6,636 nucleotides of DNA from Bacteroidales bacterium (GTDB lineage Bacteria; Bacteroidota; Bacteroidia; Bacteroidales; UBA7960), in NCBI GenBank assembly GCA_007132865.1, contig SLNU01000296.1, positions 1 through 6,636 of the forward strand, given 5' to 3'. The position numbers and the translations under genes were made by a program. Below, piece by piece: positions 1 through 6,087 of the stretch; the first letter of the stretch is position 1, and every line of letters begins with the position of its first letter. The notes under the pieces were generated by a model. That model did not search any database and was not told the origin of the DNA. It saw only the letters and a list, made by a program, of their open reading frames with translations.

Positions 1-382
1 GGGCCCGCTCCTCGGCGAGGAACCTCAGTTTTTCAATGGCGTCGGGTGCGATGAATACATAGAATAAATAAGTGAATGCGGAGGCGATCAGGGCTGCGAA
101 TACCATGCTGAGGGTGCCGAACCCCAGGGCGTTTCCGTAGCTGATAAAGCCGCCCCGTACCTCGTCACGGTATGCCTTGGTGCCAATCACGACACCTGCA
201 ATGAGGATCAGGTAGCCCACCCAGGAAACCCACCTGGACTCCATCAGATCCAGAAAATAAATGATCAGGGTCAGCAGGACGAGTCCGATTGCGGTAAGCA
301 GCCCATAGTAAAAGGCCGGCTTTACCATTCCGGTGTTTTGTGGTGCTTCGTGTTGTTCAGTGGTTTGTTCGAATTGTTCCAT
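1..382 (-). CDS. DUF4199 family small membrane protein (3' end cut by window edge)
   Basis: This is a reading frame on the minus strand, open from an ATG at 382 to the window edge with 127 codons visible and no stop seen. The protein has a short polar Glu/Gln-rich N-terminus (about residues 1-20) and then three hydrophobic segments at about 22-45, 52-68 and 85-111. Between segments 2 and 3 lie GTKAYRDE (67-74) and GGFISYGNA (77-85), and after segment 3 comes APDAIEKLR. This pattern (two helices, a K-x-Y-R-D turn, a Gly-rich F-x-x-G-x-A entry into the third helix, then a Pro-Asp boundary) matches the DUF4199 family of Bacteroidota inner-membrane proteins, whose function is unknown. The ATG follows an AT-rich leader with no Shine-Dalgarno, as is usual in the phylum. 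Family assignment is from recall of the pattern, not a search. A typical member is only slightly longer, so probably a few dozen residues at most are missing. Confidence 0.85.
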   Translation of the reverse strand, partial: MEQFEQTTEQHEAPQNTGMVKPAFYYGLLTAIGLVLLTLIIYFLDLMESRWVSWVGYLILIAGVVIGTKAYRDEVRGGFISYGNALGFGTLSMVFAALIASAFTYLFYVFIAPDAIEKLRFLAEERA

Positions 383-408
383 GTAAATAGGGTTTTATGG
401 TTAACGGG

Positions 409-416
409 CAAATATA
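409..416 (-). promoter_or_regulatory. Bacteroidota-type -7 box for the DUF4199 gene
   Basis: On the minus strand this reads TATATTTG, a perfect match to the Bacteroidota primary sigma factor -7 consensus TAnnTTTG. Transcription would start around 402-404, giving a leader of about 20 bases before the ATG at 382. A T-run about 20 bases upstream could serve as a weak -33 element. This is inferred from consensus matching only. Confidence 0.6.
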
Positions 417-448
417 AAGAATTCAATGGTGTGCTGAAAACTTTTTCT

Positions 449-456
449 TACCTTTG
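449..456 (+). promoter_or_regulatory. Bacteroidota-type -7 box for the SRP RNA gene
   Basis: TACCTTTG is a perfect match to TAnnTTTG. It lies about 5-7 bases upstream of 461-463, where the 5' strand of the SRP RNA terminal stem begins, and that is the spacing expected between a -7 box and the transcription start. No clear -33 TTG element is visible. Because the box, start and RNA 5' end agree, this is the better supported of the promoters here. Confidence 0.7.
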
Positions 457-460
457 CAAC

Positions 461-560
461 GGGTAAGTCTGATACGACCAGCTCCCGCTGAACTCCCCCA
501 GGACCGGAAGGTAGCAAGGGTAAGCGGTCGTAGCGGTGCGATATTCAGACTTACTCTTTT
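461..560 (+). ncRNA. ffs: Signal recognition particle RNA (4.5S / bacterial small type)
   Basis: This is the RNA scaffold of the signal recognition particle, which binds Ffh and directs ribosomes making membrane proteins to FtsY. The apical domain is recognisable: a GGAA tetraloop at 506-509 closed by CC/GG, with flanking AGGACC and GGTAGCA forming the conserved Ffh-binding internal loop (about 500-516). CCGCT (485-489) can pair with AGCGG (523-527). The ends form a perfect 10-bp stem, GTAAGTCTGA (463-472) with TCAGACTTAC (545-554), followed by a T-run. The length of about 100 nt fits the small bacterial class without an Alu domain. Exact ends are uncertain by a few bases. It lies between, and is transcribed separately from, the divergent DUF4199 gene and the downstream transaldolase. 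Confidence 0.95.
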
Positions 561-562
561 TT
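545..562 (+). terminator. Intrinsic terminator formed by the SRP RNA terminal stem and T-run
   Basis: The 3' arm of the SRP RNA closing stem (TCAGACTTAC, 545-554) is followed directly by TC and six Ts (557-562). The stem that closes the mature RNA could therefore also end transcription. The hairpin spans most of the gene, so it is not a textbook short stem-loop, and termination here is inferred. Confidence 0.5.
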
Positions 563-583
563 ATTCGCTATTTTCCTTATTTT

Positions 584-591
584 TATCTTTT
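584..591 (+). promoter_or_regulatory. Possible -7 box for the transaldolase gene
   Basis: TATCTTTT matches TAnnTTTG except for the last base. It lies just after the SRP RNA T-run and would give a start near 597 and a leader of about 30 bases before the ATG at 628. The region is very T-rich, so a near match by chance is quite possible. Confidence 0.3.
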
Positions 592-627
592 ATAGCCAGT
601 AACGGCAATTAACCTAATTGATTTGAC

Positions 628-1281
628 ATGAAGTTTTTTATTGACACCGCCAACCTGGACCAGATCAGGGAAGCCAATGACCTTGGAATCCTTGACGGGG
701 TGACCACCAATCCTTCGCTGATGGCAAAAGAGGGCATACGCGGACAGGATAATATCCTGAAGCATTATGTGGACATCTGCAACATCGTCTCAGGGGATGT
801 AAGTGCAGAGGTGATTGCCACCGATTTTGACGGAATTGTCAGGGAAGGGGAGATGCTGGCCTCGCTGCATCCGCAGATTGTTGTCAAGGTGCCCATGATC
901 AGGGACGGAATCAAGGCGATAAAGTATTTTTCCTCCAAAGGGATCAGGACGAATTGCACCCTGGTGTTTTCTGCCGGGCAGGCGATACTGGCCGCCAAGG
1001 CCGGGGCTACTTACCTTTCCCCGTTCCTGGGAAGGCTGGATGATATTTCGACCGACGGACTTGAACTGATTGAGCAGATTGTGCATATTTACCGGATGTA
1101 TGACTTTGAGACCCAAGTGCTGGCTGCCAGTATAAGGCATAGCATGCACATTGTGCGTTGTGCCGAGGTGGGCGCCGATGTGGTAACCTGTCCGTTGGAC
1201 CCGATTCTCGGTCTGCTGAAGCATCCGCTGACGGATATCGGGCTGGCCAAGTTCCTGGCCGATGCGAAGGGTTCGAAATAA
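628..1281 (+). CDS. tal: Transaldolase, TalC / fructose-6-phosphate aldolase-like family
   Basis: This is a 217-residue enzyme of the short transaldolase subfamily, a cytosolic class I aldolase with a TIM-barrel fold. It transfers dihydroxyacetone units between sugar phosphates in the non-oxidative pentose phosphate pathway. Visible motifs are the N-terminal [10 protein letters not shown] (4-13), [13 protein letters not shown] (24-36), the Schiff-base lysine K87 in [17 protein letters not shown] (109-119), [10 protein letters not shown] (131-140) and the C-terminal VVTCPLDPI. Residues E61 (SAEV) and F133 (SPFLGR) are those of true transaldolases; E. coli fructose-6-phosphate aldolase FsaA has Gln and Tyr there. 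Transaldolase is therefore more likely than aldolase, although automatic pipelines often name the family fsa. The length is normal, and the ATG is the natural start because MKFFIDTAN is the family N-terminus. No Shine-Dalgarno is seen. nfeD follows after 45 bases with no terminator, so read-through is possible. Confidence 0.95.
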   Translation: MKFFIDTANLDQIREANDLGILDGVTTNPSLMAKEGIRGQDNILKHYVDICNIVSGDVSAEVIATDFDGIVREGEMLASLHPQIVVKVPMIRDGIKAIKYFSSKGIRTNCTLVFSAGQAILAAKAGATYLSPFLGRLDDISTDGLELIEQIVHIYRMYDFETQVLAASIRHSMHIVRCAEVGADVVTCPLDPILGLLKHPLTDIGLAKFLADAKGSK

Positions 1282-1326
1282 AGTAAAGCTCCACCCATTT
1301 ATATGGTTTTACCAAATCATTGACCG

Positions 1327-2721
1327 ATGAAGTCCCTGAAATTTTTCATATTGCTGCTGGTGCTGGTGCTGGTGGTCCCGCTCATGGGCATGGAGACCCC
1401 CGCCGAGCGCCCCGACAGGGTCACGGAAACCATTGCCGGGAACCCGGGGAAGACTTTCCTGGTTTATACCTTTGAGATCAAGGAGAACATCGCCCCGCCC
1501 GCCGTTCGCCGCGCCAAGCTCGCATTTGAGGAGGCCGACAGCCTGAAGGCAGATTTCATCCTGCTTCACATGAACACTTACGGGGGCATGGTGGATGCCG
1601 CAGATTCCCTGCGTACCCGCATCATGCAATCCCGCATCCCGGTGATCGTCTTTATCGACAACAATGCTGCCTCGGCCGGGGCATTGATTTCTATAGCGGC
1701 CGACCGCATCTATATGCGGCCGGGAGGAAACATCGGTGCGGCCACGGTTGTGGATCAGAGCGGAGAGGTGGTGCCAGACAAATTCCAGTCGTATATGCGT
1801 TCCATGATGCGCTCCACGGCCGAAGCCAAGGGACGCGACCCGGATATCGCACAGGCGATGGTGGATCCTTCCATTGTGATAGAAGGAGTGATAGAAGAGG
1901 GCAAGGTGCTTACCTTTACGGCCTCTGAAGCCATGCGTTGGGGTTTTTGTGAGGGCATGGCCGAAAACATCGCGGAGGTGCTGGAAGTGGCGGGTATTGA
2001 AAACTATGAGCTGGTGGAACAGAGTCTGCCGCTGATCGAGCGGATCATTGCCTTTTTGATCAGCCCGCTGGTCAGCGGATTGTTGATCATGCTTATCCTG
2101 GGAGGCATCTATTTTGAACTGCAGACGCCGGGGATTGGCTTTCCGATCCTGATGGCCCTTTCTGCGGCCCTGCTGTACTTTTTCCCGCTTTATATCGAAG
2201 GACTTACCACACATTACGAGATTATCCTGTTTGTGCTGGGATTTGTGCTGATCGCCGTGGAGCTGTTCGCCATCCCGGGCTTCGGGGTGACCGGGGTACT
2301 GGGAGCCATTTTGGTGATTAGCGGACTCGCACTTGCCATGGTGGGGAACCAGGGGTTCGACTTTACCGGAGTGCCTGCTTCAGAGGTGCTGAGGGCCTTC
2401 CTGATCGTGATCATCGCCTTCTTCTTTTCGCTGGTGGGCTCCTTCTACCTTGGAAGGAAACTGTTCACCACCAACCGTTTTGGTGAACTGGCCCTGCAAA
2501 CGGTTCAGAACACGAATGAGGGCTACACCTCGGCAGATGCCAACAAAACGGCCCTGCTGGGTAAAACCGGTACCGCATTCACGATGCTGCGGCCCAGCGG
2601 GAAGGTCGAGATTGATGATGAAGTTTACGATGCAACGGCAATGACCGGGTTTATCGACAAGGGCGAAGTCATAAGGGTAGTCAAGTATGAGACCTCCCAG
2701 ATTTTTGTCGTCAAGGGATAA
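1327..2721 (+). CDS. nfeD: NfeD family membrane-bound ClpP-class serine protease
   Basis: This is a 464-residue full-length NfeD protein. Residues 1-22 form a signal peptide or N-terminal anchor (positive MKSLK, then a Leu/Val run). Residues 43-225 are a ClpP-like protease domain with the Gly-rich TYGGMVDAA strand-turn (84-92) and the nucleophile S116 in NNAASAGALIS. K152 in PDKFQSYM is the likely catalytic lysine by analogy with the Ser-Lys dyad of archaeal PH1510. Five hydrophobic segments follow at about 239-265, 268-288, 297-316, 319-339 and 355-376, and a C-terminal soluble NfeD OB-fold domain at about 405-462 starts with LLGKTGTA and ends with the hydrophobic IFVVK. Such proteases cleave membrane-associated substrates, and relatives are usually encoded beside a stomatin/flotillin-like partner (slipin or FloA/YqfA). 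Here no partner is visible and pncB follows 25 bases later. The ATG at 1327 gives a sensible signal sequence. The physiological substrate is unknown. Confidence 0.93.
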   Translation: MKSLKFFILLLVLVLVVPLMGMETPAERPDRVTETIAGNPGKTFLVYTFEIKENIAPPAVRRAKLAFEEADSLKADFILLHMNTYGGMVDAADSLRTRIMQSRIPVIVFIDNNAASAGALISIAADRIYMRPGGNIGAATVVDQSGEVVPDKFQSYMRSMMRSTAEAKGRDPDIAQAMVDPSIVIEGVIEEGKVLTFTASEAMRWGFCEGMAENIAEVLEVAGIENYELVEQSLPLIERIIAFLISPLVSGLLIMLILGGIYFELQTPGIGFPILMALSAALLYFFPLYIEGLTTHYEIILFVLGFVLIAVELFAIPGFGVTGVLGAILVISGLALAMVGNQGFDFTGVPASEVLRAFLIVIIAFFFSLVGSFYLGRKLFTTNRFGELALQTVQNTNEGYTSADANKTALLGKTGTAFTMLRPSGKVEIDDEVYDATAMTGFIDKGEVIRVVKYETSQIFVVKG

Positions 2722-2746
2722 ACTTCTAAATCCAAACGCTTATAAC

Positions 2747-4162
2747 ATGTTTGAACATCAAAGGGTATCCCCTTTATATACGGATTACTACCAGCTCACG
2801 ATGGCCCAGGCCTATTTCAAGGGTGCCCACCACGAAGAAACGGCCTGCTTCGACTATTTCTTCAGGAAGATACCGTACTCCGGTGGCTACGTGGTATTTG
2901 CCGGACTGGGAGAGGCAGTCCGCCTTCTGGAGGGCCTGCGCTTTTCTGAGGGTGATTTGTCCTACCTGCGGTCTCTCGGGTTCGAAGAGGATTTCCTGGA
3001 TTACCTGGCCGGTTTTCGTTTCAAGGGTAGCATTTACGGGATGCAGGAAGGGGAGGTCGTCTTCCCATACCAGCCCATCCTGAGGGTGGAAGGCACCCTT
3101 CTCGAAGCCCAGCTGGTGGAGACCCTCTTGTTGAACTGTCTGAACTTTCAATCGCTGATAGCCACCAAGGCCAGCCGCATACGTCGCTCCGCGGGTGAAC
3201 GTGTGCTTAGCGACTTCGGACTCAGACGGGCGCAGTCTTTTGGTGCCATGAGCGCCTCCCGCGCTGCCATCATCGGAGGGTTTGACAGCACCTCCAATGT
3301 GTTGGCGGCCTGGGAATACGGCATACCTCCCGTGGGCACCATGGCCCATTCCTATGTGGAGAGTTTTCCTAGTGAACTGGAGGCATTCAGGGCATATGCA
3401 CGGATATTTCCGGACCAGTGCACCTTACTGGTGGATACCTACAACACGCTGAAGAGCGGTTTGCCCAATGCCATAAAGGTGGGCCAGGAACTGGAGCAGG
3501 CGGGGCACCGCCTGAAGGGCATCCGCCTGGACAGCGGCGACCTGGCCTACCTGGCCAAAAAGGCCAGGGCCATGTTGGATGAGGCCGGACTAAGCTACGT
3601 GAAGATCGTGGTCTCCAACCAGCTTGACGAATTCGTCATCAAGAGCCTGCTCGACCAGGGGGCGCCAATCGACATATTCGGGGTGGGTACCAACCTGGTT
3701 ATAGGCAAGCCCGACGGTGCCATTGACGGGGTGTACAAGCTGGCCTCGGCTGCAGGAAAGCCGCGGCTGAAAATATCGGATAACCTCAAAAAAATCACCC
3801 TGCCAGGTGTTAAAAGGGTCTTGCGCTACCTGGACGCGGATGGCATGTTTTATGCCGATTGCGTCGTGCTGCATGACGAAGCCAGCCCGCAGCGGATGGT
3901 TCACTCGTTCGAAAGGGAGAAATCGCTGGACATCTCAGGGCTTGAATACGAAGAGTTGTTTCATTGCCATATGTCGGATGGGAAAGCCCTATCCGGCCAG
4001 GTTTCACTGGATGTCCTCCGCGAAAGGGTGCAGACCAGGCTTGAAAAACTGCCCGAGGAGCACAAGCGCTTCCATTATCCCCACATATATAAGGTGGGCA
4101 TTTCCCTGGATTTGGCTGGTCTCAGGGATTCGTTGTTCAAAAGTTATCAGAATTATATCTAG
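2747..4162 (+). CDS. pncB: Nicotinate phosphoribosyltransferase
   Basis: This 471-residue cytosolic enzyme makes nicotinate mononucleotide from nicotinate and phosphoribosyl pyrophosphate with ATP hydrolysis, entering the Preiss-Handler route to NAD. Counting from the ATG at 2747, conserved blocks are YTDYYQLTMAQAY (11-23), FDYFFRKIPYSGGY (35-48), DFGLRRAQSFGAMSASRAA (156-174), GTMAHSY with the expected catalytic, phosphorylatable H201 (197-203), IRLDSGDLAYL (259-269), SNQLDEFVI (290-298) and FGVGTNLV (311-318). Length and motif order are normal for the NAPRTase family. The frame is open to an ATG at 2687, but that start adds 20 unconserved residues and overlaps nfeD by 35 bases. The start at 2747, just before YTDYYQLT, fits the family N-terminus. 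The nicotinamidase gene begins 10 bases after the stop, so the two are almost certainly co-transcribed. Confidence 0.95.
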   Translation: MFEHQRVSPLYTDYYQLTMAQAYFKGAHHEETACFDYFFRKIPYSGGYVVFAGLGEAVRLLEGLRFSEGDLSYLRSLGFEEDFLDYLAGFRFKGSIYGMQEGEVVFPYQPILRVEGTLLEAQLVETLLLNCLNFQSLIATKASRIRRSAGERVLSDFGLRRAQSFGAMSASRAAIIGGFDSTSNVLAAWEYGIPPVGTMAHSYVESFPSELEAFRAYARIFPDQCTLLVDTYNTLKSGLPNAIKVGQELEQAGHRLKGIRLDSGDLAYLAKKARAMLDEAGLSYVKIVVSNQLDEFVIKSLLDQGAPIDIFGVGTNLVIGKPDGAIDGVYKLASAAGKPRLKISDNLKKITLPGVKRVLRYLDADGMFYADCVVLHDEASPQRMVHSFEREKSLDISGLEYEELFHCHMSDGKALSGQVSLDVLRERVQTRLEKLPEEHKRFHYPHIYKVGISLDLAGLRDSLFKSYQNYI

Positions 4163-4172
4163 TTTTGTGTTT

Positions 4173-4787
4173 ATGGATGCTTTGATTGTTACCGACATAC
4201 AATACGACTTTCTTCCCGGAGGTGCCCTGGCCGTAGAAGGGGGAGACGAGATCATCCCCTTGGTTAACCGCCTGCAGGAGCGGTTCCCGTTGGTGGTTGC
4301 GACGCAGGATTGGCACCCGGAGGGGCACGGCAGCTTCGCCTCGGCCCATGAGGGGAAAAAGGTGTTTGATCATACGGTTCTTTCAGGCGTGGACCAGATT
4401 CTTTGGCCTGACCATTGTGTGCAGGGAAGCCCGGGGGCTGAACTTGTACGTGAAGTGCGGCAGGAAACCATTGCCGCGGTATTTCGCAAGGGGATGGATC
4501 CGGGCATCGACAGCTACAGCGCCTTTTTCGACAACGGGCACCTGAAATCGACCGGACTGGCGGATTTTCTTAGGGGAAACTGGGTGCAGAAAATTTATTT
4601 CACAGGCCTGGCTGGTGATTTCTGCGTGGCCTACTCGGTGATTGACGCCATCAAGGAGGGCTTTGACACCTACCTGGTGGAGGACGCAACCCGGGCCATC
4701 GACCCGCAGGGCTTTGAAACCATGAAGGAGAAAATTATCGCCCTGGGGGGAAAGGTAATCAGCTCAGGCCAGCTGCTGCGGTCCTGA
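4173..4787 (+). CDS. pncA: Nicotinamidase (nicotinamide/pyrazinamide deamidase)
   Basis: This 204-residue cysteine hydrolase of the isochorismatase-like fold converts nicotinamide to nicotinate and ammonia, supplying the substrate of the PncB enzyme encoded just upstream. All active-site elements are present: D8 (IVTDIQYDF), K106 (FRKGMDPGIDSYSAFF) and C151 (GLAGDFCVAYS) form the catalytic triad, and D46, H48 and H52 in TQDWHPEGHGSFAS form the metal site. WPDHCVQGSPGAE (78-90) is also the family signature. The length is close to that of E. coli PncA. The start is the ATG at 4173, directly before DALIVTDIQ; the same frame is open much further upstream, but that part overlaps pncB and encodes no family sequence. 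The spacing of 10 bases to pncB without a Shine-Dalgarno suggests translation from a shared message. The residues at 147-148 (AG rather than the more common AT) are a small variation of the motif. Confidence 0.95.
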   Translation: MDALIVTDIQYDFLPGGALAVEGGDEIIPLVNRLQERFPLVVATQDWHPEGHGSFASAHEGKKVFDHTVLSGVDQILWPDHCVQGSPGAELVREVRQETIAAVFRKGMDPGIDSYSAFFDNGHLKSTGLADFLRGNWVQKIYFTGLAGDFCVAYSVIDAIKEGFDTYLVEDATRAIDPQGFETMKEKIIALGGKVISSGQLLRS

Positions 4788-4814
4788 GACAGGAAAACAG
4801 GACCTGCCCCCGGC
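4781..4814 (+). repeat. Cluster of overlapping inverted repeats at the pncA stop
   Basis: GTCCTG (4781-4786) is the exact inverse of CAGGAC (4798-4803). Within this, TCCTG (4782-4786) and CAGGA (4790-4794) form a shorter hairpin with a three-base loop. CAGG (4798-4801) can alternatively pair with CCTG (4803-4806), and GCC/GGC flank CCC at 4806-4814. The pncA stop codon lies in the first stem. There is no T-run, so this is not a standard terminator. Stems are short and may be chance. Confidence 0.35.
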
Positions 4815-4822
4815 AATGAATT

Positions 4823-5770
4823 ATGGAAACCAAGTCTATATCCATCCCAAACTCCCGCCTCACTGAAGGACAAACCTATCCTTTCAAAATAGAGCGCTCC
4901 GTTACGCTGGGTCCGGATGAGGACTGGTTCGTACTGAAAGACCCGTTGGGTTACAAGATTCTGCTGCCCAAGGTTTTTTACCGGGATTACGGGTTCATGC
5001 CCGGACAGACGATCGACTGCCGGGTCGACAAAATCAACTGCAACGGCAGAATGTTTCTGGAACCGGCCCATCCGAAATACCGCGAAGGGGAGGCCTTTCC
5101 CTTTGAAGTGACGGGAAGCGGGCACCGCATCAATATCCTCGAAATGGACGAATACTACCTGCAGGTCAGGGATGTGTTCGGAAATCCATGGGAAGTATTG
5201 ACCGCAAACCCGGAGCTTGTGGAGCTGCCGCCGGGGCAGATCAGCTGCCTGGTCAGACGCATAAAAAAAGGGAAGCTGTTCCTTGAAATCGATGGTGAAA
5301 AGCGAATGCCCGGGGGACTGAAGCCGGGGGAGGACTATGTGTTCCGGGTGGTGGATGAAAAGGTCAATCCCGATGATGGGTTCTCCTATTATATCCTATC
5401 CGACTCCAGACGAAATAAGCATTTGCTGAGGAAAAAGTACTTCCACCACTATGGCATCAGAAAGGGGATGCGCATTCGTTGTCGTGTGGAGCTTATGGGC
5501 ACCGAAGGCCATTACTTCCTGGAACCTGCACATCCCTGCTACCAGCCCGGGGGGACTTATTCCTTTTCGGTGGACCGCTTCCAGGAGCTGGTGTTCTCTG
5601 ACGGATTCAGGCAAAAGGTGCTTGTGCTGAAAGACTGCCATGGGGAGGAGGTGAAGGTTCACATCGGGGAGGAGCTGGCCTCGGCCCTTGCCAGCCATGA
5701 GGAAGTTACCGCCCGGGTCAGGAACATCCGTAAAAGCCGGCTTGAACTGGATGTGGAAGCAGTCATCTGA
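4823..5770 (+). CDS. Uncharacterised protein of four tandem S1/OB-like repeats
   Basis: I do not recognise a named family for this 315-residue, probably soluble protein; there is no signal peptide or membrane segment. Reading it by eye shows four units of about 70-77 residues: 15-86, 87-157, 165-241 and 242-313. Each begins with Gly-x-x-Y/F-x-F and alternating hydrophobics, has a central strand ending in D-x-x-G or similar, then a P/K-G-x-x-I/V-x-C-x-V strand and a closing LFLE-type strand. Units 1 and 3 are most alike: both contain YRDYG/YHHYG-like turns (FYRDYGF and FHHYGI), a C-R-V strand, and FLEPAHP followed by a Tyr and Gly (EPAHP at 80-84 and 234-238). Units 2 and 4 are shorter at the end and lack EPAHP. 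The strand pattern resembles S1/OB-fold domains, so nucleic-acid binding is a reasonable guess but not shown. It starts 35 bases after pncA on the same strand. No Shine-Dalgarno is close to the ATG, and the end is convergent with the DUF721 gene 26 bases away. Confidence 0.8.
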   Translation: METKSISIPNSRLTEGQTYPFKIERSVTLGPDEDWFVLKDPLGYKILLPKVFYRDYGFMPGQTIDCRVDKINCNGRMFLEPAHPKYREGEAFPFEVTGSGHRINILEMDEYYLQVRDVFGNPWEVLTANPELVELPPGQISCLVRRIKKGKLFLEIDGEKRMPGGLKPGEDYVFRVVDEKVNPDDGFSYYILSDSRRNKHLLRKKYFHHYGIRKGMRIRCRVELMGTEGHYFLEPAHPCYQPGGTYSFSVDRFQELVFSDGFRQKVLVLKDCHGEEVKVHIGEELASALASHEEVTARVRNIRKSRLELDVEAVI

Positions 5771-5796
5771 GGGGCTGCCAGGGATCGCGCGCGTGG

Positions 5797-6087
5797 TTAC
5801 CTGAACTCGATGTCATCAATCGTTCCTTCACCAACCTCCTTGCTAAGCATTTCCCTGATTTTTGTCTTTCCGTGGCTTAATTCCGAGCGCAGCACCGAGG
5901 AGCTCAAATAGACCGTCAACACCTTGTTCTTCAGTGAAACTTTTCGCGTATAACGGGTGATGTGCTTGCCCATGAGCTTTTCCCAGACTGCGATGGTCCT
6001 CGTTTCGGTGATTTTTTCCTCCAGGCGGTGGGTTTTTAAAAACTCCCTTATGGCCTCCCCAAGGCTTTGCTGGTTGGATCTTTTCAT
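5797..6087 (-). CDS. DUF721 / DciA-like protein
   Basis: This is a 96-residue basic protein matching the short form of DUF721. It has an N-terminal helix (SLGEAIREFLKTHRLEEKI, 8-26), the hallmark VWEKLMGKHITRYTRKVSLKN region (about 34-54; Trp at 35, Gly at 40), then a strand VLTVYLSSSVLRSEL (56-70) and a final helix KTKIREMLSKEVG with the ending IDDIEFR. DUF721 includes DciA, a widespread bacterial factor that interacts with and helps load the replicative helicase DnaB. In Bacteroidota a short DUF721 protein commonly follows recF. Here its ATG overlaps the recF stop by four bases (ATGA, 6084-6087), so translation is probably coupled. Family membership is confident; the DciA role in this organism is an inference, so no symbol is given. 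No terminator is visible in the 26 bases before the convergent upstream gene. Confidence 0.9.
   Translation of the reverse strand: MKRSNQQSLGEAIREFLKTHRLEEKITETRTIAVWEKLMGKHITRYTRKVSLKNKVLTVYLSSSVLRSELSHGKTKIREMLSKEVGEGTIDDIEFR

Noticed and set aside
790..1224. A 144-codon minus-strand frame opposite tal
   Set aside because: It covers the active-site region of tal in antisense and its translation shows no domain or credible start.
1282..1326. Possible terminator or promoter between tal and nfeD
   Set aside because: CCAT/ATGG around 1294-1305 gives only a 4-bp stem without a T-run, and no TAnnTTTG box in the right place is seen.
1309..2214. A 301-codon open frame on the minus strand opposite nfeD
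   Set aside because: It lies wholly antisense to a gene with clear protease motifs, and its product is low-complexity His/Gln/Arg-rich with no recognisable domain. It reflects the codon use of nfeD on the opposite strand.
2687..2746. N-terminal extension of pncB from an upstream ATG
   Set aside because: It would overlap nfeD by 35 bases and adds 20 residues unlike the family N-terminus, which fits the ATG at 2747.
2774..3349. A 191-codon minus-strand frame opposite pncB
   Set aside because: It is antisense to highly conserved pncB motifs, has no recognisable domain, and no promoter-like sequence is seen.
3807..4172. Upstream extension of the pncA frame inside pncB
   Set aside because: It is out of frame with pncB, is Trp/Arg/Cys-rich and unconserved; the enzyme starts at MDALIVTD.
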